From Selaginella moellendorffii (Eukaryota > Streptophyta > Lycopodiopsida > Selaginellales > Selaginellaceae), in assembly GCF_000143415.4 (NCBI RefSeq), contig NW_003314271.1, forward strand, positions 947,150 through 1,011,149: a stretch of 64,000 bases of DNA, written 5' to 3'. This document shows positions 1-9,310 of this stretch, piece by piece. Position numbers and translations under genes: made by a program. A model generated the notes under the pieces. It saw nothing but the letters and a program-made list of their open reading frames with translations. It was not told where the DNA came from and made no database searches. Each line of letters starts with the position of its first letter. The stretch's first letter is position 1.

Positions 1-221
1 CAAGGGATGGGTGCCCAAATCCCAGTCAAGGGGCTCCCAACAAGCCCCTGCTTCAAATCAAAATTCTCCACGTACATGTGGCCATGATTTCGAAACCCTC
101 CTCGATCCTGACAGGCCTCAACTCTTGTTTGTGAGGCACCCACGCTTGCAATTCACCTGAGCTCGGCACCAGCACTAGAGACTCGCCCGCAAGATCCCTG
201 TCAATCTCAACCGGGGCCATG
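1..221 (-). CDS. possible 5' end of a protein-coding gene running off the window
   Basis: Reading the minus strand from an ATG at 221, an open frame of about 55 codons starts MAPVEIDRDLAGESLVL and ends at a TGA near 47-49. A neighbouring frame stays open to the window edge (residues like NHGHMYVENFDLKQGL) and looks equally protein-like, so the two would join by a one-base shift near position 95. Either the gene has a frameshift, or the sequence has an indel, or one of the frames is chance. I do not recognise the product. The rest of the gene, if real, lies left of base 1. Confidence 0.25.
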
Positions 222-271
222 TTAGTAAAAGGTGGTCTTTATTTTAGGGTTTAAAAAGGGTCAGTTAGATT

Positions 272-343
272 TATCAGAGAGAGGTTTCGATCCTCCGACC
301 TGTGGGTTATGGGCCCACCACGCTTCCGCTGCGCCACTCTGAT
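272..343 (-). tRNA. initiator tRNA-Met (CAU)
   Basis: On the minus strand a 72-nt cloverleaf can be drawn. The 7-bp acceptor stem ATCAGAG pairs with CTCTGAT and is followed by discriminator A. The anticodon loop CCCATAAC contains CAT, and the T loop is ATCGAAA rather than the usual TTCGA, a mark of plant initiator tRNA-Met. The run GGTGGGCCCATAACCCAC gives the G:C-rich anticodon stem typical of initiators. The T stem has one G-U pair. No intron is seen. Confidence 0.93.
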
Positions 344-421
344 CTTTACATAAAAAAATAATTAAATATCATTAACGACCTTTTTCCTTTTTCGTTTTTT
401 TCCATGCTATCTGGCAAATTC

Positions 422-423
<2 letters not shown>

Positions 424-452
<29 letters not shown>

Positions 453-479
453 TGTGTGTGTGTGAGAGAGAGAGAGAGT
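424..479. repeat. (GA)n/(GT)n microsatellite in the 5' leader
   Basis: A run of GA dinucleotides, interrupted by a short GT tract, ends about 5 bases before the start codon of the gene at 484. GA-rich leaders are common upstream of plant start codons; no specific function is claimed. Confidence 0.9.
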
Positions 480-483
480 GGCG

Positions 484-1066
484 ATGGAGAATCCAGCAAA
501 GGAAGTGCCGAAGGTGATCGAGGGGCTCGTCGGGCGGCCATCGCTCGCGCAGCAGCGCCAAATCCTCCACCGCTACTTCGCCCCGGATTGCGAGTTCTAC
601 CACATTTACATCAACACGCGCGGCCTGGAGGATCTCTCGTCCATGTACCAGTTCGCCGAGACCATGTTCAACTACCAGGGCGTCAAGTTCCACACCGTCG
701 CCTACGACGCCGCTCAGGAGGTGGTGGCGGTGCGCATGACGGTGCGCATTCGCCCATGGATCCGCCTTGGCACGCCCGTGGATCTCGAGTTCTTCACGAT
801 GCTCGAGCTGGAGAAGTTCCAGGACGAGGTATTGGATTCTTCGTTTTCTCGAGAGTGTTGGAAATATTTTCTTCTTGTTCTTCTTGCAGGATGGAAGGGA
901 GCTCAAACGCATCAAGGTGCAGCGAGATTTCTTCCAGCGATCGCCTCTGCTTCAAGCCATCCCCTTCTTTGGAGAGATCTACTCGTGGAATTTGTGGAGG
1001 GATCTCCTCGGCCGCGTGGACGCTGCCTTTTTCCGTCTCGTCCAGAGATTGGTGGCATGGGTCTAA
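484..1066 (+). CDS. small NTF2-like (SnoaL-fold) protein
   Basis: Two exons, 484-828 and 890-1066, flank a 61-bp GT-AG intron and encode about 173 residues (MENPAKEVPKVIEG to LVQRLVAWV). The start is the ATG at 484; the GTG two codons upstream is not needed. The order HRYFAPDCEFYHIYIN, then FAETMFNYQGVKFHTV, then RMTVRIRPWIRL, with a final helix, resembles plant NTF2-like proteins of the SigF/seed-protein type (a cone-shaped alpha+beta barrel without a known reaction). No transit peptide or membrane segment is evident. It converges on the dehydrogenase gene with about 104 bp between stop codons. Family placement is from pattern recognition; the function is unknown. Confidence 0.8.
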
Positions 1067-1170
1067 AGTCTTGCATTGAGAATGGAAGTGAAAGAGAAAC
1101 AAATAAAAAAAATCTTCCTTTCTGATGAATATTTTTTTTTTTTTTGCCTGTTCTTCGTGAGCTCCCACCA

Positions 1171-2856
1171 TCACCAGAGCTTTTCGGCGATTTGCACGGC
1201 GTTGAGAGCTGCTCCTTTGCGTATTTGATCGCCGCACACGAATATGTCTAGCCTGATAGAAAATGCGAGCGTTTTCCTGGCTGAAATCCACAGTGCAAAC
1301 GGGAAAAAAAAATTGTGCTCACCCGTGGTGGCCATCTTGAGAGAGATCGCGCCGTATCCTTCCCACAGCAACATCATCCGTGCTCGACACCTGGGGTTCA
1401 AGAAAGTGAAAAGTCTAAATCGAATCAAGTGTAGAACTCAGTACCTTTAGTGGGGTTGGAAAGGAGTTCGCATCCCTGTCGTCAATCACTGTAACTCCAT
1501 TTGCGCTGGACAATATTTGTCTCGCAGTCTCCTGTTACTTCGTTTCAAGATCAAGATAAGCGATCGTGAATAGCAAGTCTACCTCGTCCACTGGCTTTTC
1601 GAATTGTAGATTAATGCTTTCGGCGTGGGCTCTCATCACGGGGACACGAACACAAGTAGCTGTGACACGGACTTCATCGTCATCCTGAGACACCATACGT
1701 CAAACTACAAGAAATAGCCAAGGAAAATAAAGTACCCAGATTTTTCGCGTTTCTTTCACAAGCTTAAGCTCTTCCTCGTTGTAGCCATTTTCCTTGACGG
1801 ACGAGTTGTGGGAGAAGAGGTTGAAAGCGTACTGTGAGAGACAAACGTTAGCCATTCCTAAAAACCATATTATTTGGAAAAACCACCTGCTGGTTGAAAA
1901 TTTTGCACGTAGGCTCTTTTCCTTCCAGGACCTCACGCGTTTGCTGCTCAAGCTCCGCCATGGCAGCGGCACCAGCTCCACTCGCAGCTTGGTAAGTGCT
2001 CACGACCATGCGCTTTACCTACAAACATCCAGTGTTACTAAAGCTTGGAAGCAGCAGGAACACATTCTTAAATCACCTTAGCGTGACGATGAAGAGGTGT
2101 GACAGCCATGAGGCAGATTATCGTGGAACAGTTTGGGTTGGCAATGAGAGCTCCCTTTTTGTTGCTCAATCTTATGTGTGCCATGGCATCTGGATTTACC
2201 TGCATTTTCTCTACAAATCAGCATTGAAAAACGCAACCAAAGAGAACTAACACGAACACTTGCCTCAGGAATGACAAGAGGAACACCATCCACCATTCGA
2301 AACGCGGAGCTATTGTCGACAACAATCACACCTTTGTCGACCGCAACTGGTCCAAATTCCTTGCTGCAAAGCTTGAGAGAGTTAGATTTTTCCTTCTCTA
2401 GCGTTAAGTTTCTCAAACCAACGTTACCTGATAGATCCACCAGCACTGAAGAGAGCAATGTCGACACCATTGAAGGATTCATCCGTGAGTTCCTCCACGA
2501 CATAGTCCCGGTCCTAGAAAAGTAAAAAGAATCACGATCGATCCACGAGTGAAAGAAAGAGTTTCACACACCTGGAACGTCATGTGTTTGCCGGCGGATC
2601 TCTTGCTAGCCAGGAGCTTAAGCTTGCCATACGGAAAATCGCGATCGTCAAGAACACTAAGAAATTCCTGGCCGACGGCGCCAGTCACGCCAACGACAGC
2701 CACAGTCGGCCCATTCTCGCTCAGCGCCATCGTCACGACGCCGCATTGCTTGCGCCGGCTGGAGATTACAACCCTGTGCTGCGATCGCTGCGAAGACGAG
2801 GAGAGAAACGAAGAGATCTGGATGCTCCCGGGCTGGAGCTTGAGAAGCGCCATCAC
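1171..2856 (-). CDS. aspartate-semialdehyde dehydrogenase, plastid
   Basis: A minus-strand gene of about ten exons encodes aspartate-semialdehyde dehydrogenase, which makes aspartate semialdehyde for lysine, threonine, methionine and isoleucine synthesis in plastids. Exon 1 (2856-2572) holds a Ser/Arg-rich transit-peptide-like leader and the NADP-binding motif [15 protein letters not shown], then [15 protein letters not shown]. Later exons give [31 protein letters not shown], the active-site segment [12 protein letters not shown] with the catalytic Cys, [14 protein letters not shown], the [14 protein letters not shown] segment and a C-terminus [13 protein letters not shown] ending with TGA at 1171-1173. 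The intron after PLVIPE starts with GC (donor at 2262-2263) rather than GT. All exons stay in frame, so the gene looks intact. The divergent neighbour is APC7. Confidence 0.95.
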
Positions 2857-3013
2857 GTAAAACCCCAGTAGCCGCCATCACAGCAGTAGGGTTCTTCGCT
2901 TTTATATTTTTCGTTCGTGGAAGAGTGAAAGAGAGAGAGGCGCATTTCCGAGAGACAAATAAATTTCCAGGGTTTAGGGTTTTCTTGGATCGATCGTTGC
3001 CGCGGGCACGAGG
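2857..3013. promoter_or_regulatory. divergent promoter between ASADH and APC7, with telo-box
   Basis: Only 157 bp separate the two start codons, so promoters and 5' leaders of both genes must overlap. The stretch holds AGGGTTTAGGGTTT at about 2969-2982, a telo-box (AAACCCTAA on the minus strand), known from plant promoters of cell-cycle and translation genes. A GA tract (AGAGAGAG) is also present. No clear TATA box is seen. Confidence 0.6.
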
Positions 3014-5585
3014 ATGATGGAGATCCTGCGCGAGCAGATGGGATTCTTGCTCGATCAAGGCTTGCACGACTCTGCAGAGATTTTGGTAGAGCTTTCTTGG
3101 ATCTATTCGTGTGATTTTGGAGTGAATGGCGGCATTGCAGGGCTCGTTTCTTCTGTGCGCGGCCGCGTCCAACAACGATCTGGCTCCTACCGTTCGCGCC
3201 GAGAATATGGTATGGAGTTTCTTTGCGGGAGTGATCGCTTTTGTGAAATCTTTCTGTCGGTCTAGGTGTTGTTTGCCGATGCTTTGTATGGAAGAAGAGA
3301 GTACAAAAGGGCTCTTGTAAGTAGCGTTTTTTCTTTTGTTCCATGCTTGATCTGGTTTGTTTTTGTTTCCTGCTTTTCAGAACTTTTATCGGCAAGCATT
3401 ACAACAATGTAGAGTAACGTTGAAACCAAACACGGCTGTCACGAGAAGCACTCTTTCTTCGACAGGAAGTCGACCATCGTCCGCAAACTCAAGTTATTGT
3501 GGTACTATCAATGACAATGAGGTATGCTTCGATTTTCTACGTTCCAGGCATCACTCTCGTTTCTCTTGTCTGTGTCTCCAGGTGAAGTACAAAATAGCTC
3601 TCTGTCATATGGGCTTGCGCGACACTCGCTCGGCTCTTACAGAGGTTCGTCTTGCCAAACATCTACAAGAGACAGAATAAATCCAACGCACCATCTTATC
3701 CCAGTGATTGCAGATGGAAGCCATACCATCAAAAGCCAGGACGCTGCGTATAAATCTCACGCTAGCAAAGCTCTACCGTGTTACGGGCTACGACCGAGCG
3801 GCGGTCGCTTCATATCGAGAGTGTCTAAGGTAGTTTCTCAAGTACTATCTGTTTGCTCTTTATCTGTTTTCTGACAGGCAATGCCCATACGTCTTGGAGG
3901 CCATTATAGCACTGGCTGAGCTTGGAATACCTGCGAAAGATATTCAGCTTCTTTTTCCTCAGGTATGAGAAGTACTTACATTTTGGAACTTATTTTTTAT
4001 TTTATATGCAGACTCCTAGCAAGGTTGCTCGAGCACCCTCTGATGGTCACGAGTCTTCACGCTTACTACAGGTATAATGAAACAGGTACTGTTCGGAGTC
4101 TGATATATGTTTCCTTCAGAAACTTACTGAGGTTCATTGCGGGATTGCATCTTTGGACTACAAAGGTATCTATAATTTCTATGTTCTTGTAGTTAATTTC
4201 AGTTTCCTGTAGGAGCTTTAGAGAATTTAAACCAGCTCGCACAACGTTTTCCAAATAACCTACATGTTTTACTAGAGACAGGGAAGGTAATCGCTTATGA
4301 GAGTTTTCTGTTAACCGATAGGAAAAGTTCATATTTCGGTTAAATGCTCACATTCTGGCAGGTTGAAGGAGCTTTGGGGAGAGGCGATGAAGCAGTTCAC
4401 AGCTTTGAGAAGGTGAGACCTTTTCTGTTTTCTATTACGTCGATTAATGCGTACGAAGTTTATGTTCCAGTCACGGCAAGTAGATCCCTGTAACTTGACA
4501 GATATGGACGAGTATGCGATGCTGCTTAGAATGAGAGGTGATACTGCCGAAATGAACCGTCTAGTTTATGACCTGCTCAATGTTGATGCCGGAAGGCCGG
4601 AAGTATGGGTCTCATCTGCTGTTTATTGGGAAACACGTGATGACAGAGTTCGCGCTCTTAGTTATGCTGATAAGGTGACCGCTATTCTTCAGGTATCATA
4701 TTGATTAATCCGTGTTCGCTTTCAGAGTATACGTGTTGCTGACCGTCATACACCGGCGTATCTTCTGAAGGTACCCATATTTCGTTGAAAATAATCTTTT
4801 CTGATCCTTTTTTGAAGGGGAATCTATCTTTATCTTTGAACCACTCTGAAGCTGCTGTGATGGCTTTTAGAAAAGCTCAATCTTTAAAACCAGATCTCCG
4901 ATCCTATCAAGGTATGAAAAACCGCAGAGCTTCGTGTATTCACTTCTTGTGTTGAAGGTCTTGTTAGATCATACCTTGCGTTATCGAAGAACAAAGAAGC
5001 TCTCTGTGCTGCCCGCGAAGCCATGAAAGCTATGCCTCATTCTGCCAAGGCTCTCACCCTCGTAGGTGATGTTTATGCACATGTTCCGGAAGGTCGAGAA
5101 AAGGTAAAGCAGCAAAGTTCCAAGATTTTTTACATGCCATGGTTTTTAATTTCCAGGCTCGCAAGTTTTACGAGTCTGCATTGCGCCTAGAGCCGGGGTA
5201 TCTTGGTGCTGTGCTTGCGTTGGCAGACTTACACAGAATGGAGTCCCGCAATGAAGAAGCTACACTACTTTTGCAACGTTACCTGCAGAACTGGGCAGAT
5301 GATGCTTTGCACACGAAGCTGGCACAGATACTGGCGCTCACAAACAAGCTGGGAGAATCTCTATCACATTATCAGGCTGCTCTGAGGTAACATGTCATCC
5401 TTGCGTTTCAAGTAATAATTGTGTCGAATTTTTGCAGCATCAATCCGCAAAACGAAGCAGCAAGAAAAGGCTTGGAACGTTTGGAAAAACAAATGAAGGG
5501 AGTGGATCCTGATGCACTTGAAGAGGACGAAGAGAATGAAGCAGAAGATGGAGAAGGGGACCCCGAAGAGGCCGAGTTCCTGTAG
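3014..5585 (+). CDS. APC7: anaphase-promoting complex subunit 7 (TPR protein)
   Basis: About twenty short exons separated by introns of about 45-60 bp encode a TPR-repeat protein. Exons run 3014-3085, 3141-3209, 3266-3316, 3381-3521, 3582-3644, 3714-3829, 3878-3962 and so on to TAG 5583-5585. Readable segments include LREQMGFLLDQGLHDSAE, YGRREYKRAL, KVKYKIALCHMGLRDTRSAL, LAKLYRVTGYDRAAVASY, LEAIIALAELGIPAKDI, then MDEYAMLLRMRGDTAEMN and TPR units such as ARKFYESALRLEPGYLGAVL. The C-terminus is acidic (LEEDEENEAEDGEGDPEE). Order and content match APC7, a scaffold TPR subunit of the APC/C ubiquitin ligase that drives mitotic exit. Either ATG at 3014 or 3017 could start. The gene shares a 157-bp divergent promoter with ASADH and ends only 75 bp before the next start. 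All exons examined splice in frame. Confidence 0.92.
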
Positions 5586-5660
5586 TAAGTTCCATTACAG
5601 CTTTTACATTACTACAGATTTTTACCTGTTGTATAACACTACCATTGGCTTACTCTTTGT

Positions 5661-7061
5661 ATGGCGAGCATCGCTGGGCTCCGCCCTTGCTGGAGTGATA
5701 ATCACAGTACCCAGTTGAGGCATTTTTCCAAAGAGCACGGTATCCTTACTGCCCAGGTTTCTAGCAGACGAAAGAAATTGAGATTGAGATGCAAGGCATC
5801 CTCGCAGTCCTCACAACAGCAATCTAGTCTTCTCAGCTTCCTTTGTCCGCTACTCAAGCTCATTGGGGTATGTAATTATCTTTTTTCTGCCATCAAACGT
5901 CTTCTGTCTAGAGTGGCGATCCATCGGCACCACGGAATGGTTTGCTCGAGGTGTGGAAGTTTTTCTTCTTTTCGACTTTCAAACAAGGATTGATTTATGT
6001 AGTCTGCGACGTCCGGAATTGCAAGCTTGGCAAGGCTGCCTTGGGGAAAGAACGTCAACACGCAGATTGTATCTTCACGGACGAAGCAACCACTTGAGCT
6101 CTTCAAGCTCTACGAATTCGGTAAAGCTTAAACTCTCGCATTTTTTGCTCGCCTGTTCATTTTTCTTGTTTGTATATAGAGGCCTGTCCCTTCTGTAGAC
6201 GAGTGAGAGAAGCATTGACAGAGCTCGATCTTTCTGCCGAGGTAGTGTCTCGCGGAGGTTGCAGATGGAAACTTTTTCAATCTTTGTGTAGGTGTATCCG
6301 TGCCCAAAAGGATCTCGAGTCCATCGTGCGTTTGTGAAAGCGTCTGGAGGCAAAGAGCAGTAAGTGATACACTCTTGTCTGTAACAGATTCTCATCGAAT
6401 ATGACAGGTTTCCATTTCTCTTGGATCCAAACACCGGCGTGTCAATGTACGAGAGCTGTGAGTAATTTTTCTTTTCATCACAATCAGCTTGCATCAATGC
6501 CTCTCGCAGCCGATATTGTCAACTACTTGTTCCAGGAATATGGTGAGAGAAGAAGGCCAACATTCGGGATTTTAGAAAGGTAACAAGTTTTACTGAAGTG
6601 TAAACTCTTCGGTATTTCATCATAGTGTGTTCCAGCACTTTAGTCACTGGCTGGGTTCCGACGATAATACGAGCAGGGCGAGGCATGTCACTGTGGAATG
6701 GAGCATTGCCAGATCCTCCACAGAAGCTCCTTGAGCTCTACTCATACGAGAACAACCAGGTAAAGCGCTGTGTTTTCAAAGAATTCTAAAAGTTTTTTGG
6801 TAGTTTGCAAGGCTCGTAAGAGAAGCCCTGTGCGAGCTGGAACTTCCTTACATCCTCTGGAACACGGGCAAAGGGTCACTTAATTGCTCCAAGCTCAAGC
6901 AAATCTCGGGTTCAACACAGGTAACCTTTTGATCTATTTTTTCCCTTCATTATCATTGTCAAGAACAGGTTCCATATCTGGTTGATCCCAACACCGGCAT
7001 ACAAATGGCAGAGTCTCTTGACATAATCCGCTATCTCTTCGCTAACTATAATTCGAAGTGA
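5661..7061 (+). CDS. plastid protein with two thioredoxin-fold/GST-N-like domains
   Basis: Ten exons: 5661-5867, 5912-5950, 6003-6120, 6180-6241, 6292-6359, 6408-6457, 6510-6579, 6636-6759, 6804-6920 and 6969-7061. All join in frame. Residues 1-60 (MASIAGLRPCWSDN to RLRCKASS) look like a chloroplast transit peptide. The first thioredoxin-like domain carries the redox motif EACPFCRRVREALTELDL and PFLLDPNTGVSMYES; the second has ARLVREALCELELPYIL and VPYLVDPNTGIQMAES but no CxxC. This is the plant tandem GST-N/glutaredoxin-like family usually labelled thioredoxin family protein, a probable plastid redox protein of unproven substrate. It is the complete source copy; three broken copies lacking exons 1-2 lie at 15017, 31650 and 59958 of this window. 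Confidence 0.9.
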
Positions 7062-8586
7062 TGTTGATGCAGAGTTTCCTTGGATTGATCAGCTATCATC
7101 GTGTTTGGTACTAATAGTGTATCGAGCTTTACTCCCAAGAACAGCGTAGGAAATGGCAGTTGCTACCATCAGCAAACGGAGGTACCAGCTAAACAGCAGT
7201 GTTCCCACAACTATGGACTGGTTGGCTTTCTAGAACGTACGAAGGAGTGTACTAGAGAGAGAAAGAGTTTAGGGCAGGCATTCCTTTTGTACCCCATTTT
7301 CAAGAAATGAGGCATTTGGTGCATCACCTGGTCGCTTTTCTGCTACCGCCGGGAACGAGCTCAAGGTTGGGAGGTATGGGTCATGATGTGGGGATCGTTC
7401 GTGATTTGGGGTCGTGTCCTTCTTGGTAGGAAGAGAGGAAATTCTGCTTCGCATGCATCCAGGATGTCACGAAGTGCCCTGGGGGGAGGGTGTGATGTCC
7501 TGGACTGAGAAAACCCAAAACGATGGCTGGGACAGCAGTGCTTGGGCAGAATTCGAGAGCTTTGGATGCGCACACAGTGGCTATCATCCCTGGACACATT
7601 GATGAAAGGAAAGTGTTAGGTCTTTCTTTCTTGACTTCTCGACTCACTGACCAAACTTTTTGTGACGAGGTTTGAAGTTCTGGAGAGCAAGGACGAGCTT
7701 GATCTCATTGGACAACAACCACCAGAACCGCTGCGGCAGTTTAACCAGCGCTTTCAGTCTTATATTCGTAAATTCGTCCTGTGTGGCGACTTGATACGGC
7801 TGTGCATCACTTTGCCAAGTTCCAGCCTTCTTGGATTGGTCCTTATCAGGTACTTTCTCGTGCTGGCACTAATTCGTATTGGCTAGCAGAGTTGACGGGC
7901 AGGAAACCACCGAAGCCAATCAATGGAGTTGATCTCAAACGGTATTTCTTTTGACTGGTACAGTTCACGTTTCGTTTCTATTCTTTTAATGCTGTGAGTG
8001 TCTTTGCGAGAACTGTTTTGTTACTCACAGGCCCGAACCTGATTCGGGAGCAGGACACTGTCTCCTGGGATAAGTTCTGTCCCATTCGCGATGCGGAGAC
8101 AGCTTGTTGAGGGGCACGATCCTGTGGTACGTAATGCTTCTCTCTCCCCTGTCTCTTGAGGTTTCCGATCGTCACAGTTCTGAGGTGCATTCTTTGTCTC
8201 AAATCGCTGAGAATGTTAATCTGCATTTCCTTGCTTTCTGTCATAACTGTTACATTTGAACTGCTTTCTATGTTTTCTTGTTCCGTGGTCTCGTTCGTCT
8301 AGTTGTGGCCTGTCGTTAACAATCTTTCACTGGGGATGGCCAAAGCGCTTGGTCTCTCTGGCGTTGGAAAGTTTCATGGCGGTTGGTTCTCGTTGACAGT
8401 TGGCCAAGTCGCTTGGTCCTTTCGGCTTGTCAATCGACTGCCTATGACGGGCTGCTTCAAGGATGGATGAGACACGGGAAAATTTGTGTGATGCCTTTCT
8501 GTGCTTATTGTCTTTCTTTCATACCATTGCCTCGGAGCTTGAACATCGATGCTACCTCAGAATCTTTGACTTTGGACCTTCAATCA

Positions 8587-8940
8587 TCTCGAAAGGGAAA
8601 CTGATTGCGGTGCTCCTGGCTCATGTGGAGTGGTGCCCCACTTGAGTACCTTGTGGCTCATTGGTCCTCGCCCTTCCTAGGGGCTTGGGCCTTCCCTTCG
8701 GGATGGAAGTGGGGGGTAGAGATACCCATACCGAGCCGTTAGGCCACAGTGTTTCACCCCAACGTCCCGAAGCAAGTGCTGCACCCAAGGCTTGGGATTT
8801 AAAGGGTCCCATGATCAAGTCTTGTGGTACCAAGGGGTGTTAGGAATCTGGAGGCTTGGTGTGCTTGGCTGCTTATGCCTGCGGGGAGTGTAGCCGAACC
8901 TTAAGTCCAGTCTAACCCGGGGAGGGGGATTGGGAGAGAT
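8587..8940. mobile_element. about 350-bp insertion unique to copy A, possibly SINE-like
   Basis: The other three copies of block G read straight from GGACCTYCAATCA to CTTGGGATTGAGACTC, whereas copy A is interrupted by about 350 bp here. The insert is GC-rich (contains CCCTTCGGGATGGAAG and CCGTTAGGCCACAG) and shows no long open frame. Size and lack of coding suggest a short non-autonomous element. A tRNA-like A box is only suggestive and no clear target duplication can be read, so the class is open. Confidence 0.55.
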
Positions 8941-9152
8941 TTGGGACTCATTCGCCCCTTGAGAGTTGCACACCATCAACACTGAATCTCTTAGTATCTG
9001 TGCACTTGGGACGTGCTTTCCCCAGTGAGTTGCCAAACTGGTACAATCCGAAAACGTACGGGAGAGTGTTATAAGAGAGTTTAGGGTAGACATTCTTTGG
9101 ATGATGTTAGTGCAGAGGTCATGAAGGGAACCGCCATGGAGATGTGCTCCAG

Positions 9153-9228
9153 GTCGAGATAGCTTCGTGTCGGCTGGATATGCAGTGGAAGTCGAGATAG
9201 CTTTGTGTCGGCTGGATATGCAGTGGAA
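9153..9228. repeat. 38-bp tandem duplication
   Basis: A unit starting GTCGAGATAGCTT and ending GCAGTGGAA occurs twice in a row (9153-9190 and 9191-9228) with one or two differences. Copies B and D of the block have it once, so the duplication is private to copy A. Confidence 0.85.
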
Positions 9229-9310
9229 TGACTCCAGCAGTTGAAGCCTGGAGAATCTTTTTGTGGTTGAGGAACTATATTTGTAATGAAGAGCAAGAGT
9301 CCAAATCTGC

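Larger units (their letters stand above)
7062..9310 (+). mobile_element. Ty3/gypsy retroelement 3' remnant (tail of repeat block G, copy A)
   Basis: Immediately behind the thioredoxin-fold gene lies a sequence present in four near-identical copies. In frame at about 7780-7950 it reads VHHFAKFQPSWIGPYQV, then NSYWLAELTGRK and PINGVDLKRYF, the typical C-terminal region of a Ty3/gypsy integrase. A weak match to the upstream HPQTDG region is seen near 7560-7600. The rest up to 9310 has no sustained coding frame and may be the retroelement's 3' untranslated region and LTR. The short open frames on either strand are conserved only because the copies are recent. Copy A alone contains the insertions listed at 8587 and 9153. 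Confidence 0.65.

Noticed and set aside
456-1079. 207-codon frame overlapping the NTF2-like gene
   Set aside because: It is in another frame, runs through the intron and is Arg/Pro/Gly-rich low-complexity sequence.
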